Origin: Candidatus Gastranaerophilales bacterium | GTDB taxonomy: Bacteria; Cyanobacteriota; Vampirovibrionia; Gastranaerophilales; Gastranaerophilaceae | NCBI GenBank assembly: GCA_947589425.1 | Contig: CANQAV010000004.1 | Coordinates: forward strand, 1 to 64,000 | DNA: 64,000 bases | Reading direction: 5' to 3' | Shown here: in pieces, positions 36,852 through 45,996 of the stretch | Position numbering within the stretch: position 1 is the first letter of the stretch | How the letters are laid out: every line of letters starts with the position of its first letter | Notes under the pieces: generated by a model | Seen by the model: the letters and a program-made list of their open reading frames with translations, nothing else | Told to the model about the DNA's origin: nothing | Database searches by the model: none | Translations under genes and position numbers: made by a program

Positions 36852-36871
36852 ACTGCCCCTTAAAGAGGCAG
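36852..36871 (-). terminator. Terminator of RNase P RNA
   Basis: On the minus strand, CTGCCTCTTTAAGGGGCAG is followed by six T; it lies just past the rnpB 3' end and just past the convergent carboxypeptidase stop codon. Confidence 0.85.
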
Positions 36872-36873
36872 AA

Positions 36874-37236
36874 AGTCGGTTATAAGCCGGGTTCTGTATT
36901 AGATAGTTATCTGTCTGAGCGCTTTGTTTTTGTAATTTTTCATAAAGAAAACGGAAATAGCACCTTCTTACAAATTTAAGCTTGCAGTCAATCGGGGTTT
37001 ACCTTGCCTGATACCTCACGGTATTCAGCGGTGGGCTCTTACTCCGCCGTTGCACAATTGCTGTTTTTAAACAGCGTTCTTCTTTTCTGTGGCACTGTCC
37101 TCACCCTCACGGGCACTCGGGTTTCCCGAGCAAATTTGCTATTTGGACTGCCCGGACTTTCCTCATACCTGACCTTTACAAGTCCGCCCTGCGGGCTAAG
37201 GCTCGTTTGGCTCGGGTATGCAACTATCAGCCGACT
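36874..37236 (-). ncRNA. rnpB: RNase P RNA (bacterial type A)
   Basis: Catalytic RNA that matures the 5' end of tRNAs. Read on the minus strand, the ends AAGUCGGCUGAU and CCGACUU form helix P1. The universally conserved GAGGAAAGUCCGGGC, AGUGCCACAGAAAA, CAAGGUAAACCCC and ACAGAACCCGGCUUAU segments are in the right order. Length about 363 nt. A frame on the plus strand here is an artefact. Confidence 0.95.
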
Positions 37237-37258
37237 TTTTTAACATTTTACCATAAAA

Positions 37259-37534
37259 TCAAAATGCAACTACATCATCAAGCATAAAACGATACATCTG
37301 GACTTCTTCATAATCTTGAACGGGTTTGCTTTTTTCTTTTTCAAGCTTAACTTGTTCTTCTTTAATTTCTGATTTTAACTGAACTAAAGGCTGTCCTTTT
37401 TCCCGATTAAAGAAATTCCATTTAAAGCCGTCTATTAATCCGTAGTCGGTTTCGGTTTTATATGTTCCGAAGTTAACTGCAAATGACGGTGATGAAATTA
37501 AAATTATTGCCGTTATGATAAAAAATTTTTTCAT
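37259..37534 (-). CDS. Small exported protein
   Basis: 91 residues from the ATG at 37534, with a signal peptide (MKKFFIITAIILISSPSFA). The mature part is short and charged (KETEYGLIDGFKWNFFNR-like core, then an acidic/Lys helix). An upstream TTG would add six residues before the signal peptide and is not used. It ends 22 bp before rnpB, so it might share a transcript with it. No function is recognised. Confidence 0.65.
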   Translation of the reverse strand: MKKFFIITAIILISSPSFAVNFGTYKTETDYGLIDGFKWNFFNREKGQPLVQLKSEIKEEQVKLEKEKSKPVQDYEEVQMYRFMLDDVVAF

Positions 37535-37571
37535 ACTTATATAATAGCACAATTTAAGGTATTATAAAAAT

Positions 37572-37895
37572 ATGTTTGAATATGATTACGAAAATGAAGA
37601 CAAAGAACTTAAGCTCGTCGGACTCGAGCTGATGTTTTTGACACCCGAAAAATATTCAAACCCCGAAGGAATTACGGCTGTTGAGCTTGCAAAAAGACTT
37701 GAGATGAATATTGATATCGTAAAGAAAAAATTAAAAGTTTTATACGACCACGATATCATACGCTGTTCAGGCATGAATCCGAAATATTGGCGATTTGATG
37801 AATATAAATATCAAAGGCTTGATGAAAATGATGAAATATATCAACTGCTGTGTTCTTTTGATGATGTAGATTTTGACAGGTACTTTACATATTGA
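37572..37895 (+). CDS. Small winged-helix-like protein
   Basis: 107 residues, acidic. The central GITAVELAKRLEMNIDIVKKK followed by LKVLYDHDIIRCSG matches a winged-helix DNA-binding pattern (helix-turn-helix plus wing). The C-terminus is Asp/Tyr-rich. TATTAT at 37560-37565 ends six bases before the ATG with no binding site, so it may be leaderless. Its stop codon overlaps the start of the methyltransferase gene, so the two are coupled. It could be a regulator of that operon. Confidence 0.6.
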   Translation: MFEYDYENEDKELKLVGLELMFLTPEKYSNPEGITAVELAKRLEMNIDIVKKKLKVLYDHDIIRCSGMNPKYWRFDEYKYQRLDENDEIYQLLCSFDDVDFDRYFTY

Positions 37896-39256
37896 TAGGA
37901 AAAGGAAAAATAATCGAAGTAACAATTGAAAAATCGGCTTTCGGGTCTGAGGGAATTGCACGCTTTGGTGAAGATAAATTTGTGGTTTTTGTAAAAAATT
38001 CGGTTCCCGAGGATAAATTGAAAGTAAAGATTACTTCTCTGAACAAAAGATTTGCAAGGGCTCAAATTGTTGAAATTGTTGAGCCTTCAAAATATCGTAA
38101 AAAACCCTTCTGTCCGTATTACAATGCTTGCGGAAGCTGCAGCAGCCAAATATTTGATTACGATTTTTTGGTTGATACAAAAACCGAAATTTTAAAAGAT
38201 ATATTTAAAAATACCGAATTGCAAGGTAAAATAATGCCCGTTTTAAAATCTCCCCAAGTCCTTGAATATCGTCATAAAGTACAATTCCCCGTGCGTCAGA
38301 CAAAAAATTCAAAGAGGGTTTTAATCGGCTATTTTAAGGAAAATTCCCACGATATAACAAATATAAAATTCTGCCCTCTTATGCCCGAAATAATAAATGA
38401 AATAGTTCAATTTATAAGGGATAACTATAAAGCGGGCTGTTATGACGAAAATAGGAACAAGGGTTTGTTAAAAAATATCCTTTTCAGGATTTCAAAAACA
38501 ACGGGCGAAATTTTAATGACTTTTGTATTAAACAGCAGTGAAGATGATTTTGAAAATCTGTATCAAAAAGAGATTTTTAAATTGTTTTCAAAAATTAAAA
38601 ATAATTTTCCTTCGATTAAAGGTGCGTTTATTAATTTAAATCCGAATAAAACAAATACAATCCTGTCCGATATAAATTATAAAATTTTAGGAGACGACTA
38701 TATAATCGAAAAACTGGACAATAAAAAGTATAAAATAGGCTCTTTAAGCTTTTTTCAGGTAAACCCTCAGGGGGCGCAGATTTTATTTGAAACGGTTAAA
38801 AGTTTAATAAAAGATAACTCTTCAATACTTGATGCTTATGGCGGAGTGGGTGCGATAGGGATATATCTGAGCGATAAGGCAAAAAAAATCACGCTTGTTG
38901 AAGAAAACACCAATGCCCTTGATATGGCTTTATTGAATTTTAAGCTTAATGACGTTAAAAATTTTGAAATATTTAAAGGGGATGCTAAAAATCACTTTAT
39001 TAATTTTCAAAAAGAAAAAAGACATTTTGATACAACAATCATTGACCCGCCCCGTTCGGGCTGTGAAAAAGAAGGTCTTGAAGCAATTGCTCAAATATCA
39101 AAAAATATTGTTTATGTTTCCTGTAACCCTCTTACTCTTAAAAGAGATATGGAAGTATTACTTGAGTACAATTTTAAACCCAAACTCTTACAGGGAGTTG
39201 ATTTATTTCCTTACACGCATCACATTGAATCGGTTGTTTTGTTTGAAAAAGCGTAA
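37892..39256 (+). CDS. 23S rRNA/tRNA uracil-C5 methyltransferase (RlmD/TrmA family)
   Basis: Methylates uridine in RNA using SAM. 454 residues: TRAM-type RNA-binding domain (1-65), Cys cluster CPYYNACGSCS plus a later CPLM (4Fe-4S ligands), SAM motif ILDAYGGVGAIGIYL, DPPRSGC and the catalytic Cys in VSCNPLTLKRD. The start is TTG overlapping the preceding stop codon (TTGA), supported by the TRAM domain beginning directly. Target nucleotide (747, 1939 or 54) not determined. Confidence 0.9.
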   Translation: MIGKGKIIEVTIEKSAFGSEGIARFGEDKFVVFVKNSVPEDKLKVKITSLNKRFARAQIVEIVEPSKYRKKPFCPYYNACGSCSSQIFDYDFLVDTKTEILKDIFKNTELQGKIMPVLKSPQVLEYRHKVQFPVRQTKNSKRVLIGYFKENSHDITNIKFCPLMPEIINEIVQFIRDNYKAGCYDENRNKGLLKNILFRISKTTGEILMTFVLNSSEDDFENLYQKEIFKLFSKIKNNFPSIKGAFINLNPNKTNTILSDINYKILGDDYIIEKLDNKKYKIGSLSFFQVNPQGAQILFETVKSLIKDNSSILDAYGGVGAIGIYLSDKAKKITLVEENTNALDMALLNFKLNDVKNFEIFKGDAKNHFINFQKEKRHFDTTIIDPPRSGCEKEGLEAIAQISKNIVYVSCNPLTLKRDMEVLLEYNFKPKLLQGVDLFPYTHHIESVVLFEKA

Positions 39257-39422
39257 GATTTTAGTACGATTTTTCATTTAAATTTGGTAACATTTCTTAA
39301 TAGAAGTGCTGTAAGTAAGCTATATCAACAATCTTTTTTGTTAAGCATTGTTAAGAAGAGAGAAAAAAATAAAATCTCATTTTAATATTTCTTAACACAT
39401 GTCTTGAAAAATAAATTTTGAA

Positions 39423-39454
39423 ATGATATATTAAGTATATCAATTGTATATCAT
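39423..39454. promoter_or_regulatory. Palindrome upstream of the sigma factor gene
   Basis: ATGATATA (39423-39430) and TATATCAT (39447-39454) are perfect inverted arms separated by 16 bp. It is 57 bp before the ATG and could be an operator. The gap from 39257 to 39510 is otherwise AT-rich with short TTCTTAAC-type repeats and no gene. Confidence 0.4.
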
Positions 39455-39510
39455 TTTTTTAGTTCTCCCTTTGTTAGTTAGATAGATTAAATGTGTTGTA
39501 TGAGGTATTT

Positions 39511-40314
39511 ATGAAAAAAAATCTTTGTGAATTAGAATTGGAAAATGAAAATGAATTAATTTCAAGAGCAAAAAAAGGTGATGTTTTTGCAAGAAATAAA
39601 GTTATTGAACTCAATCTCCCTTTAATTACAAAAATTGCTTCAAAATCAATTCAATCAAGCGTATTGTCAAAGTCTGATTTAATTCAGGAAGGAACTTTGG
39701 GGCTTGTTGTTGCAATAGATAAATTTAACCCCGACTTAGGTTTTAAATTTGCAACTTATGCTTCATGGTGGATTAAACAGGCGATGTTTAAAGCAATTTC
39801 CGAACAGTCTTACGCTCTTAATATTCCGGTTTATATACAAGAAACACTATCAAGATACAATAAAACAAAACAGCAAATGGAACAGGCTCAAAATAAAGAA
39901 GTTTCAAAAAAAGACGTTGCAAAAAAATTAAACTTAACCGAAGAAAAAATAGACACCTTCTTGAATGTTTTCAATCGTGCTCTTTCAATTGAGCAGGGAA
40001 GCGCACTTTCAGGCAACAAAGAATTAAGCTTAAGCGAAATCATTGAAGATGAAAAACAAAATGTTGAGCGTGAAGTTGTTGATATTGAACTCAGGAACGA
40101 CATTAAAAAAGCCCTTGATAATTTAAAAGAAAAAGAAAGAAATGTTCTTGTCTTGAGGTTTGGTCTTGAAGATAATAAAAGAAAAACTCTTGAAGAAATC
40201 GGAAATTCTTACGGCGTTACAAAAGAATGCATAAGACAAATTGAAAAAAGGGCGCTTGATAAAATTTCTCATCTTGATATAGCGCAGGAGTCATTAATTT
40301 ATTATATAAGATGA
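39511..40314 (+). CDS. Sigma-70 family RNA polymerase sigma factor
   Basis: 267 residues from the ATG at 39511, preceded by GAGG at seven bases; a GTG at 39493 would add six residues. Region 2 has DLIQEGTLGLVVAIDKFNPD and FKFATYASWWIKQAM (the RpoD-like -10 recognition helix); region 3 NIPVYIQETLSRYNK; region 4 KTLEEIGNSYGVTKECIRQIEKRALDKI. It lacks region 1.1 and the long non-conserved region, so it is a group 2/3 factor rather than RpoD. The targets are unknown. Its 3' end overlaps the convergent glycosidase by 13 bp. Confidence 0.9.
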   Translation: MKKNLCELELENENELISRAKKGDVFARNKVIELNLPLITKIASKSIQSSVLSKSDLIQEGTLGLVVAIDKFNPDLGFKFATYASWWIKQAMFKAISEQSYALNIPVYIQETLSRYNKTKQQMEQAQNKEVSKKDVAKKLNLTEEKIDTFLNVFNRALSIEQGSALSGNKELSLSEIIEDEKQNVEREVVDIELRNDIKKALDNLKEKERNVLVLRFGLEDNKRKTLEEIGNSYGVTKECIRQIEKRALDKISHLDIAQESLIYYIR

Positions 40315-41348
40315 TTTTTTAAATCTATTATTTTTTGATAGGATTTGTCTATTTTGCTTTCATCTATGTTTTTGTTTTTAATTTCTTCTTTTATAATTCT
40401 GTGAATTTTATTTGTTAAATTTTTATCTTCATACATCATATGATTTGAAAACAAAAGAATGTTAACCCCCGAATTTATCGAATTTACAACAATATCCCTT
40501 AAATCGTAATTATCTCTTATTGCTTTCATATCGTAATCATCCGAAACAATAACTCCTTTAAAACCTATTGAATTAATTAAAAACCCTTCAACCGTTTTTT
40601 GAGATAAGCTTGCAGGATATACATTATCAAAATTTTTGTTATAGATATGAGATACCATAACCGTATTCATCTCGTCTTTATTTTTTAAGTGATAATAGGG
40701 CATTATTTCATCTTTTATAAAAGTTTCGGTTGAAGATGCAAACTCTTTATGTGTATCTTTATCAATTGAGCCGTGACCGGGGAAGTGTTTTATTGAAGTG
40801 ATTATTTTTCTTTTGTTGTGTTCTTCGATAAAGATTTCCGCATATTTTGAAACTTTTTTATAGTCGCTTGAATAGCTTCTGCGTTTTTTGCTTATTATTG
40901 AATTCGGGTTGATATCTAAATCCACACAGGGTGCAAAATTTAAATTAAAGCCGAGTTCATGTTCTTCTTGAGCCATTTTGGCAAATTCCTGCCTTGCTTT
41001 TTCATAAGATAATTTTGAGATTTCTTTTGCGCTCTTTTGCTCTATATAATTATATCTTTGAACTTCGCCCCCTTCGTTATCCACTGCGATAAACGGGGGA
41101 ATTTTATTTGCTTTTTTTAGTTTTTCCGTCATTTTAATCAAATCATCTTTTGATTTGATGTTATTTGAAAAGAAGATTACTCCCGAAATTTCACCTTTTT
41201 TTATTTGCTTTAATACTTTTTTAAAGCCTTTTGAATGTATTGTGTTTCCTCTGAAGCCGGTAATTATCATCTGACCTGTTTTATTGCTTAATTCAGTGCA
41301 TTGGGCAGACAACAAAAACATAAGTAAAATCGTTAAAAGAAATCTCAT
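40302..41348 (-). CDS. Family GH3 beta-N-acetylhexosaminidase (NagZ-like)
   Basis: 348 residues with a signal peptide (about 1-17). Conserved GH3 blocks: VDNEGGEVQRY, NFAPCVDLD, KHFPGHGSIDKDTHKE (with the NagZ-type His-containing loop), and the nucleophile Asp in VSDDYDMKAI. It should remove N-acetylglucosamine from muropeptides; the signal peptide makes it periplasmic, unlike cytosolic NagZ. It is preceded by an overlapping YihY-family gene (ATGA), so these are co-transcribed. Confidence 0.88.
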   Translation of the reverse strand: MRFLLTILLMFLLSAQCTELSNKTGQMIITGFRGNTIHSKGFKKVLKQIKKGEISGVIFFSNNIKSKDDLIKMTEKLKKANKIPPFIAVDNEGGEVQRYNYIEQKSAKEISKLSYEKARQEFAKMAQEEHELGFNLNFAPCVDLDINPNSIISKKRRSYSSDYKKVSKYAEIFIEEHNKRKIITSIKHFPGHGSIDKDTHKEFASSTETFIKDEIMPYYHLKNKDEMNTVMVSHIYNKNFDNVYPASLSQKTVEGFLINSIGFKGVIVSDDYDMKAIRDNYDLRDIVVNSINSGVNILLFSNHMMYEDKNLTNKIHRIIKEEIKNKNIDESKIDKSYQKIIDLKNHLI

Positions 41349-42226
41349 TCTTCACTCGCTTTTTGTTTTTTCTTTTCAAGAATAATCAGTTTTCTTAAGG
41401 TTTGATTGTTAACCTGTGCGCCTATTAAAAGAATTACGGATGAATAATAAAGCCATACCATAAAAATCGCAAATACACCGATTGAGCCGTAAACCTTGTT
41501 ATATGTACCAAGAGCATTAACATACAGCGAAAAAGCCCATGAGCCCAATAACCAGAATATACAGAAGAACAGGGCTCCCGGAATTACGCTTTTTCTTTTT
41601 GCGCTAAAATCCCTTGCGGGAAGGACATAATAGTTAATTGATGCCAATAAAAATAACATTATAAATGCAACGGGCCATCTTAAAACCAAAATGGTGTCAA
41701 TTATGTGAGACGGAATTGAAAGATATGTTCCTATAAAGTTTAAAATTACTTTTCCTAAAATGATAAGGTTTATACTTATAAAGAGGAAAAACGTATTTAC
41801 AAAAACCATTAAAACGGAAAGCAGTCTTACTTTTATGAAACTTCTGTTTTCGTTTACGTTGTTTGCCCTGTTTAAACCTTTGATAATTACTGCTATGGCA
41901 TTTGAAGTTAAAAATAATGTTACAAAAAACCCTGCTATTGCCATTATTTTTCCGCTTTTAAAGATTGAAACTTCCGTTAAAACGTCATTTATAAGCTCAA
42001 TTACACCTTCGGGAGCAATCAGCGAAAGTCCGAAAATTATTTTGTTAACAAAAAATTTTTTCCCGAGCCAGCCAAAAACCGCCATTAAAAACAGCATAAA
42101 AGGGAAAATTCCCAACGCCGTCATATATGCCATTTCTCCTGCAGCATTTGCAAAATCATCTCTTATAATGCTTTTTATGAGGTTTTGTATATAATCTTTC
42201 AGAATTTCGTATATTTTTTTAATCAT
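41345..42226 (-). CDS. YihY/UPF0761 family inner membrane protein
   Basis: 293 residues with about six membrane helices and the family's pattern: an N-terminal DDFANAAGEMAYMTALGIFPF, a RPGALFFCIFWLLGSW-like segment near 215-235, then VYGSIGVFAIFMVWLYYSSVILLIGAQ, the strongest signature. Members were once misnamed RNase BN; the function is unknown. It overlaps the GH3 gene by 4 bp and the DHH gene by 8 bp on the same strand. Confidence 0.88.
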   Translation of the reverse strand: MIKKIYEILKDYIQNLIKSIIRDDFANAAGEMAYMTALGIFPFMLFLMAVFGWLGKKFFVNKIIFGLSLIAPEGVIELINDVLTEVSIFKSGKIMAIAGFFVTLFLTSNAIAVIIKGLNRANNVNENRSFIKVRLLSVLMVFVNTFFLFISINLIILGKVILNFIGTYLSIPSHIIDTILVLRWPVAFIMLFLLASINYYVLPARDFSAKRKSVIPGALFFCIFWLLGSWAFSLYVNALGTYNKVYGSIGVFAIFMVWLYYSSVILLIGAQVNNQTLRKLIILEKKKQKASEE

Positions 42227-43181
42227 AATTTAACAGATTTTTTGCTTCTTCAAGTAATTTTTCTTTTGCAGAGTTAATGTTTGTTTTAATTGTACAGCCC
42301 GCCGCTCTTTTGTGTCCTCCGCCCTGAAATTTTGAGCTGATTTTTGTTGCATCAAGCTCCTTTGTTCTTATTGAAACTTTCGTTCCCTGTGCTGTTTCTT
42401 TTAAAACAAAAGCTGTTTCAACTCCTTGAATTGAGCGCAGAGTTTCGCAGATGCCTTCGGTATATTCATCCTTTGCGCCGTATTTTTCAATAATATCTTT
42501 TGTAATCAGAGTATATGCGATTTTGTCGTTTAAACAAAAAACGGCATTGCTGACAAGATAATTTTGAAACAAAATCATGTTTTTCGGTTTGTTTGTATAG
42601 CATAAATCCGCAATTTGCGAGGTGTTTATTCCTGATTCGGATAATTTTTGCGCAATTTCAAAAGTATGAGGAGTAACCGATTCATACTTAAAGCACCCCG
42701 TATCCGTTAAAAGCCCGCTGTATAAGCCGACTGCCATTTCTTGGGTTATATTTATATTTAATTTTTCAAATAAATCGAACATGACTTCGGCCGTGGAAGA
42801 AACTCCGCCTTTTATGCAATTTATTTTTCCAAAGCCCGAATTTGTTTTGTGGTGGTCTATTACTATCGTGTTTTCAGTTTTTTCAAAAATTGTTCTTGCC
42901 TTGTTTATAATTCTGTCTATTGAAGCAACATCAACCGTTATTATTAAATCATAGCAATCGGTTAGGGTTGAAAAATTTTTTGCTTCTTTAAGAAAAGGAA
43001 GAAAATTATATGTTGAAGGAAATTCAAAATTATCTTTAATTTGGATTAAAATATCAGCCTTTTGACCGATATAGCTTTTTAGTGCGCTGGCGCATCCTAA
43101 TGTATCACCATCGGGATTAACATGTGTTATAATTAAAACTTCAGAGGAGTTATTTATTAAATTTAAAATTTCTCTTTCCAT
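42219..43181 (-). CDS. DHH family phosphoesterase (NrnA-like)
   Basis: Probably hydrolyses nanoRNA and/or 3'-phosphoadenosine 5'-phosphate. 320 residues from the ATG at 43181: metal sites THVNPDGDTLG, VDVASIDR, DHHKTNSGFG, and the DHHA1 motif GGGHKRAAGCTI. A longer frame to 43220 overlaps the divergent gene and adds hydrophobic residues outside the fold. Neither start has a good binding site. The active sites appear intact. Confidence 0.9.
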   Translation of the reverse strand: MEREILNLINNSSEVLIITHVNPDGDTLGCASALKSYIGQKADILIQIKDNFEFPSTYNFLPFLKEAKNFSTLTDCYDLIITVDVASIDRIINKARTIFEKTENTIVIDHHKTNSGFGKINCIKGGVSSTAEVMFDLFEKLNINITQEMAVGLYSGLLTDTGCFKYESVTPHTFEIAQKLSESGINTSQIADLCYTNKPKNMILFQNYLVSNAVFCLNDKIAYTLITKDIIEKYGAKDEYTEGICETLRSIQGVETAFVLKETAQGTKVSIRTKELDATKISSKFQGGGHKRAAGCTIKTNINSAKEKLLEEAKNLLNYD

Positions 43182-43218
43182 TTGCAAATAGAATACCATA
43201 AAAGCAGGAAAAAAATAC

Positions 43219-44247
43219 ATGCCTTTTATTCATATAATACATATAATAATATTGCTCTTGGGAATTATATATTCTTGTGTATTTTTTACAAATGCAATTG
43301 AGCATCTGGGCTTAAGACTTAAATTGGGAAATAATGCCGTAGGCTCTATTCTTGCGGTTGTGGGTACAACATTGCCCGAAACAGTTATTCCTTTAGTTGC
43401 GATATTGGGCTCGCTCCTCTTTCATAAAAATTTTAATATCGCTTCAAATATCGCTCAGGGCGCAATAATAGGCTCTCCTTTTATATTATCCACTTTTGCA
43501 ATATTTTTAATGGCGCTTACGTTATTTATTTCATATTTAAAGAAAAAAAGAGATAAACTTGAACTTGATGTTAACATTGATAATATTTTAAGAAATTACA
43601 AATATTTTTTATTAACTTATACCATAGGAATTATAACTTTATTTATAAAAATAACTCTTATAAAATATTTTATTGCCTTGTTTCTGGTTGTTCTTTATTT
43701 GATTTATGTATATCGGACAATAATTAAATCAAAGCAAAATTTTACGGAAGAAGAAGTTGACGAACTTTTTATTTTAAAACCGTTTAAGAATAAATGCCCC
43801 GCCGGTATGTTCTTTGTATATTTACAGATAATTATTTCTCTTTTTGCGCTTGTTTTGTTTTCGCATTATTTTGTCAGAGAAATAAGCATTATATCATCTG
43901 CTTTTAAGTTTTCCGCAGTGCTTTTAAGCCTTTTTGTAACCCCTTATGCGACAGAGCTTCCCGAATGTATAAACAGTATTATATGGGTTAAAAACAACAA
44001 AGATGATCTTGCAATCGCAAATGTTGTGGGCGCAGTTGTTTTTCAATCAATGATACCTTTTACAATAGGTATATTGCTTACAAACTGGGAATACAGCAGA
44101 GATGTTTTTATAAACAGCCTGTTTGTAATCAGCTGTTCTTTGTTGTTTATTTTTTCAATTGTTAAATATAAAAAAGTTAAATTTGCTCCGATGGCTTTAT
44201 GTCTTTTGTTTTATCTGGGGTATTTTGTATATATATTAATAAAATAA
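43219..44247 (+). CDS. Cation exchanger-like membrane protein (Na+/Ca2+ type)
   Basis: 342 residues, about ten membrane helices. Two inverted repeats are visible: AVVGTTLPETVIPLVAI (about 46-62) and VTPYATELPECINSI (about 238-252), the alpha repeats of the CaCA superfamily with their Glu residues, then AIANVVGAVVFQSMIPF. It may export Ca2+ or another cation. The order and spacing are a little shorter than YrbG. It shares a two-base overlap only with the long form of the DHH gene, so the intergenic space is about 37 bp. Confidence 0.85.
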   Translation: MPFIHIIHIIILLLGIIYSCVFFTNAIEHLGLRLKLGNNAVGSILAVVGTTLPETVIPLVAILGSLLFHKNFNIASNIAQGAIIGSPFILSTFAIFLMALTLFISYLKKKRDKLELDVNIDNILRNYKYFLLTYTIGIITLFIKITLIKYFIALFLVVLYLIYVYRTIIKSKQNFTEEEVDELFILKPFKNKCPAGMFFVYLQIIISLFALVLFSHYFVREISIISSAFKFSAVLLSLFVTPYATELPECINSIIWVKNNKDDLAIANVVGAVVFQSMIPFTIGILLTNWEYSRDVFINSLFVISCSLLFIFSIVKYKKVKFAPMALCLLFYLGYFVYILIK

Positions 44248-44270
44248 AAAGGAGGGCATTTCCCTCCTTT
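44248..44270. terminator. Terminator hairpin between convergent genes
   Basis: AAAGGAGGG/CCCTCCTTT stem. The A-rich flank at 44241-44250 gives a U tract for the minus-strand gene; on the plus strand the T tract is short. Confidence 0.75.
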
Positions 44271-44292
44271 AGTATTGTTGTTAATTGTAATA

Positions 44293-45648
44293 TTAAACTG
44301 ATTCATCGGCTAATCTGTATGCCATAAATGTTTCAAGTGCACTCAAGACATTTTCATAACCATATTGTTGTACAAGTTCGGAATATTTTCCGCTATCGCT
44401 TTTAAGTGCGCTTACAATTGCCTTGGCATCTTCGGGGATTGCTTTTAAGACGTTTGTATATGTTCCTTCGGGTACATTTTTAAGTCCTTTAACGGTATTA
44501 AGTACGCCGTCTTTTTTGATGTTAGCTTTTGCCGTCTTAAGTGCTTCGCCTATATTTGTTTCACTGAGTTTTGAAGTTAATTTACCGAAAGGTGTTTCTG
44601 CTTTAGCTTTAGCGAGATTATTTTTTGCACGAGTTCTTGCGCGTCTGGCATTTGTAATCTGGGTTTTATCGCCTTGTTTTTCGATTTCTTCCAGTGCGCT
44701 TTCCGCCTCTTTAAGCGTTTCTTTTTTAGCTTTTACATTTTTAATTTTACCTAAAGTCGTGTTTTCAGCTTTATATTGTTCAAGTGCTTCTTGCGCTTTT
44801 TTTAATCCCTTTTCTGCAGCTTTAATATCATCGGCATTGTTTGCTTTTTTTGCTTCATCAAGTGCTTCTTGCTTTTTTGTAATTTTGTTTTTATATTCAT
44901 CAATTTGTGCTTTATTATCTTTATGTGTCTTATACAATTGAGATACACCTGATTTTATATTATTAAAGTTGTTTTTGGTTGATGAAACTGCATCTTTACC
45001 TAAAGCGGCAAGTTTTTGCGTTGCTGATGCATTACTATCTAACTGGCTTATAGCGGAAGTTTTTCCTTGTGCTATTGCTTCAGCCGCTGCAGTATCATCC
45101 AAACCTTGAAGCCCTGCGGTAGAAGAGCTTTTCATTGCACCATAACTTGCTTTAGCGCCGACAATTGAGCCTGCAAGAGTTAATCCGCCATCACCTACCT
45201 GCTCCCAAGCATCTTTTGCTTCGGCATCGGTTTTGGCATTTAATGCTTTATAAGTACCTGTTACAAGTTTTGCCCCGCCTGCTACTGCGCCGACTCCGCA
45301 TGCAACAAGACCTACCGCGGGAAACGCTATACAAGCCGCACCGAGCGCAACAGTACCCAGAGTTTTCAGAATTGAAAATTTACCGTCTTTGTTGGTAAAC
45401 ATGCCTTTTGCACCGTTAATCAAGCCTTTTGCAGCACCTTCAATAACATTGCCAATGACAGAAAATAAACCGATTTTACCGTCATCTTTTCCGTCGGTAC
45501 AGCTGTTTGTGCTTCCCGTTGTTTGTGATGATGTCATTATGCTTGCATCATCTTGTTGTGCGGTTTTTGATGTTCCCGTCTGCATTCTTGCAATTCTAGA
45601 AGCATAATAATCGCTGCTTACGCTTGCCCAATCAATTCCGGTACTCAT
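44293..45648 (-). CDS. Unknown protein with Gly-rich hydrophobic hairpin and coiled coil
   Basis: 451 residues. A polar, Ser/Thr-rich N-terminus (1-60) without a signal peptide; a Gly/Ala-rich hydrophobic stretch (about 92-130, including ALGAACIAFPAVGLVACGVG) that could form a membrane hairpin; then coiled-coil-rich helices (about 245-345, Lys/Glu/Ala-rich) and a helical C-terminus. This layout is reminiscent of translocator, effector or pore-forming proteins, but no motif proves it. GGAGT precedes the ATG. It has its own terminator. No secretion genes are nearby. Confidence 0.65.
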   Translation of the reverse strand: MSTGIDWASVSSDYYASRIARMQTGTSKTAQQDDASIMTSSQTTGSTNSCTDGKDDGKIGLFSVIGNVIEGAAKGLINGAKGMFTNKDGKFSILKTLGTVALGAACIAFPAVGLVACGVGAVAGGAKLVTGTYKALNAKTDAEAKDAWEQVGDGGLTLAGSIVGAKASYGAMKSSSTAGLQGLDDTAAAEAIAQGKTSAISQLDSNASATQKLAALGKDAVSSTKNNFNNIKSGVSQLYKTHKDNKAQIDEYKNKITKKQEALDEAKKANNADDIKAAEKGLKKAQEALEQYKAENTTLGKIKNVKAKKETLKEAESALEEIEKQGDKTQITNARRARTRAKNNLAKAKAETPFGKLTSKLSETNIGEALKTAKANIKKDGVLNTVKGLKNVPEGTYTNVLKAIPEDAKAIVSALKSDSGKYSELVQQYGYENVLSALETFMAYRLADESV

Positions 45649-45805
45649 CCTTTAACTCCATATTCCCCTTTAAACCTTATAAATTAATAAAGTGTTTTTT
45701 TTGCGCAATATTTACATTTTTAAAAATAATGTTAATTTTTGTTAAGATAACCGGGCAATGTTTTTCTTTTTTCTTTTGATTAAAATTCAAAAAAAGGAGA
45801 ACGTT

Positions 45806-45946
45806 ATGGAAAAATTTAAATGCACTATGTGCGGTTATATTTATGACCCGAAAGAAAACAATAATATTGAATTTAACGATTTACCACAAGAGTGGGTCTG
45901 CCCTTTGTGCTCTGCCGATAAAAGTTTTTTTGAAAAAACCGAATAA
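45806..45946 (+). CDS. Rubredoxin
   Basis: 46 residues: iron is bound by Cys6, Cys9, Cys32 and Cys35 in [10 protein letters not shown] and CPLC. The central loop is shorter than in standard rubredoxins (about 52). The ATG at 45806 follows a good AAGGAG; a longer frame upstream adds a hydrophobic run that is not part of the fold. It is a cytosolic electron carrier, typical of anaerobes that reduce oxygen or peroxide; no partner rubrerythrin is nearby. Confidence 0.93.
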   Translation: MEKFKCTMCGYIYDPKENNNIEFNDLPQEWVCPLCSADKSFFEKTE

Positions 45947-45996
45947 AATGTGGCAAAAAAACTTCTTTTCTGCTTTTATATATATGGTGAAAAATT

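Noticed and set aside
37004-37243. 79-residue open frame on the plus strand
   Set aside because: It lies antisense over RNase P RNA, whose conserved blocks explain the sequence.
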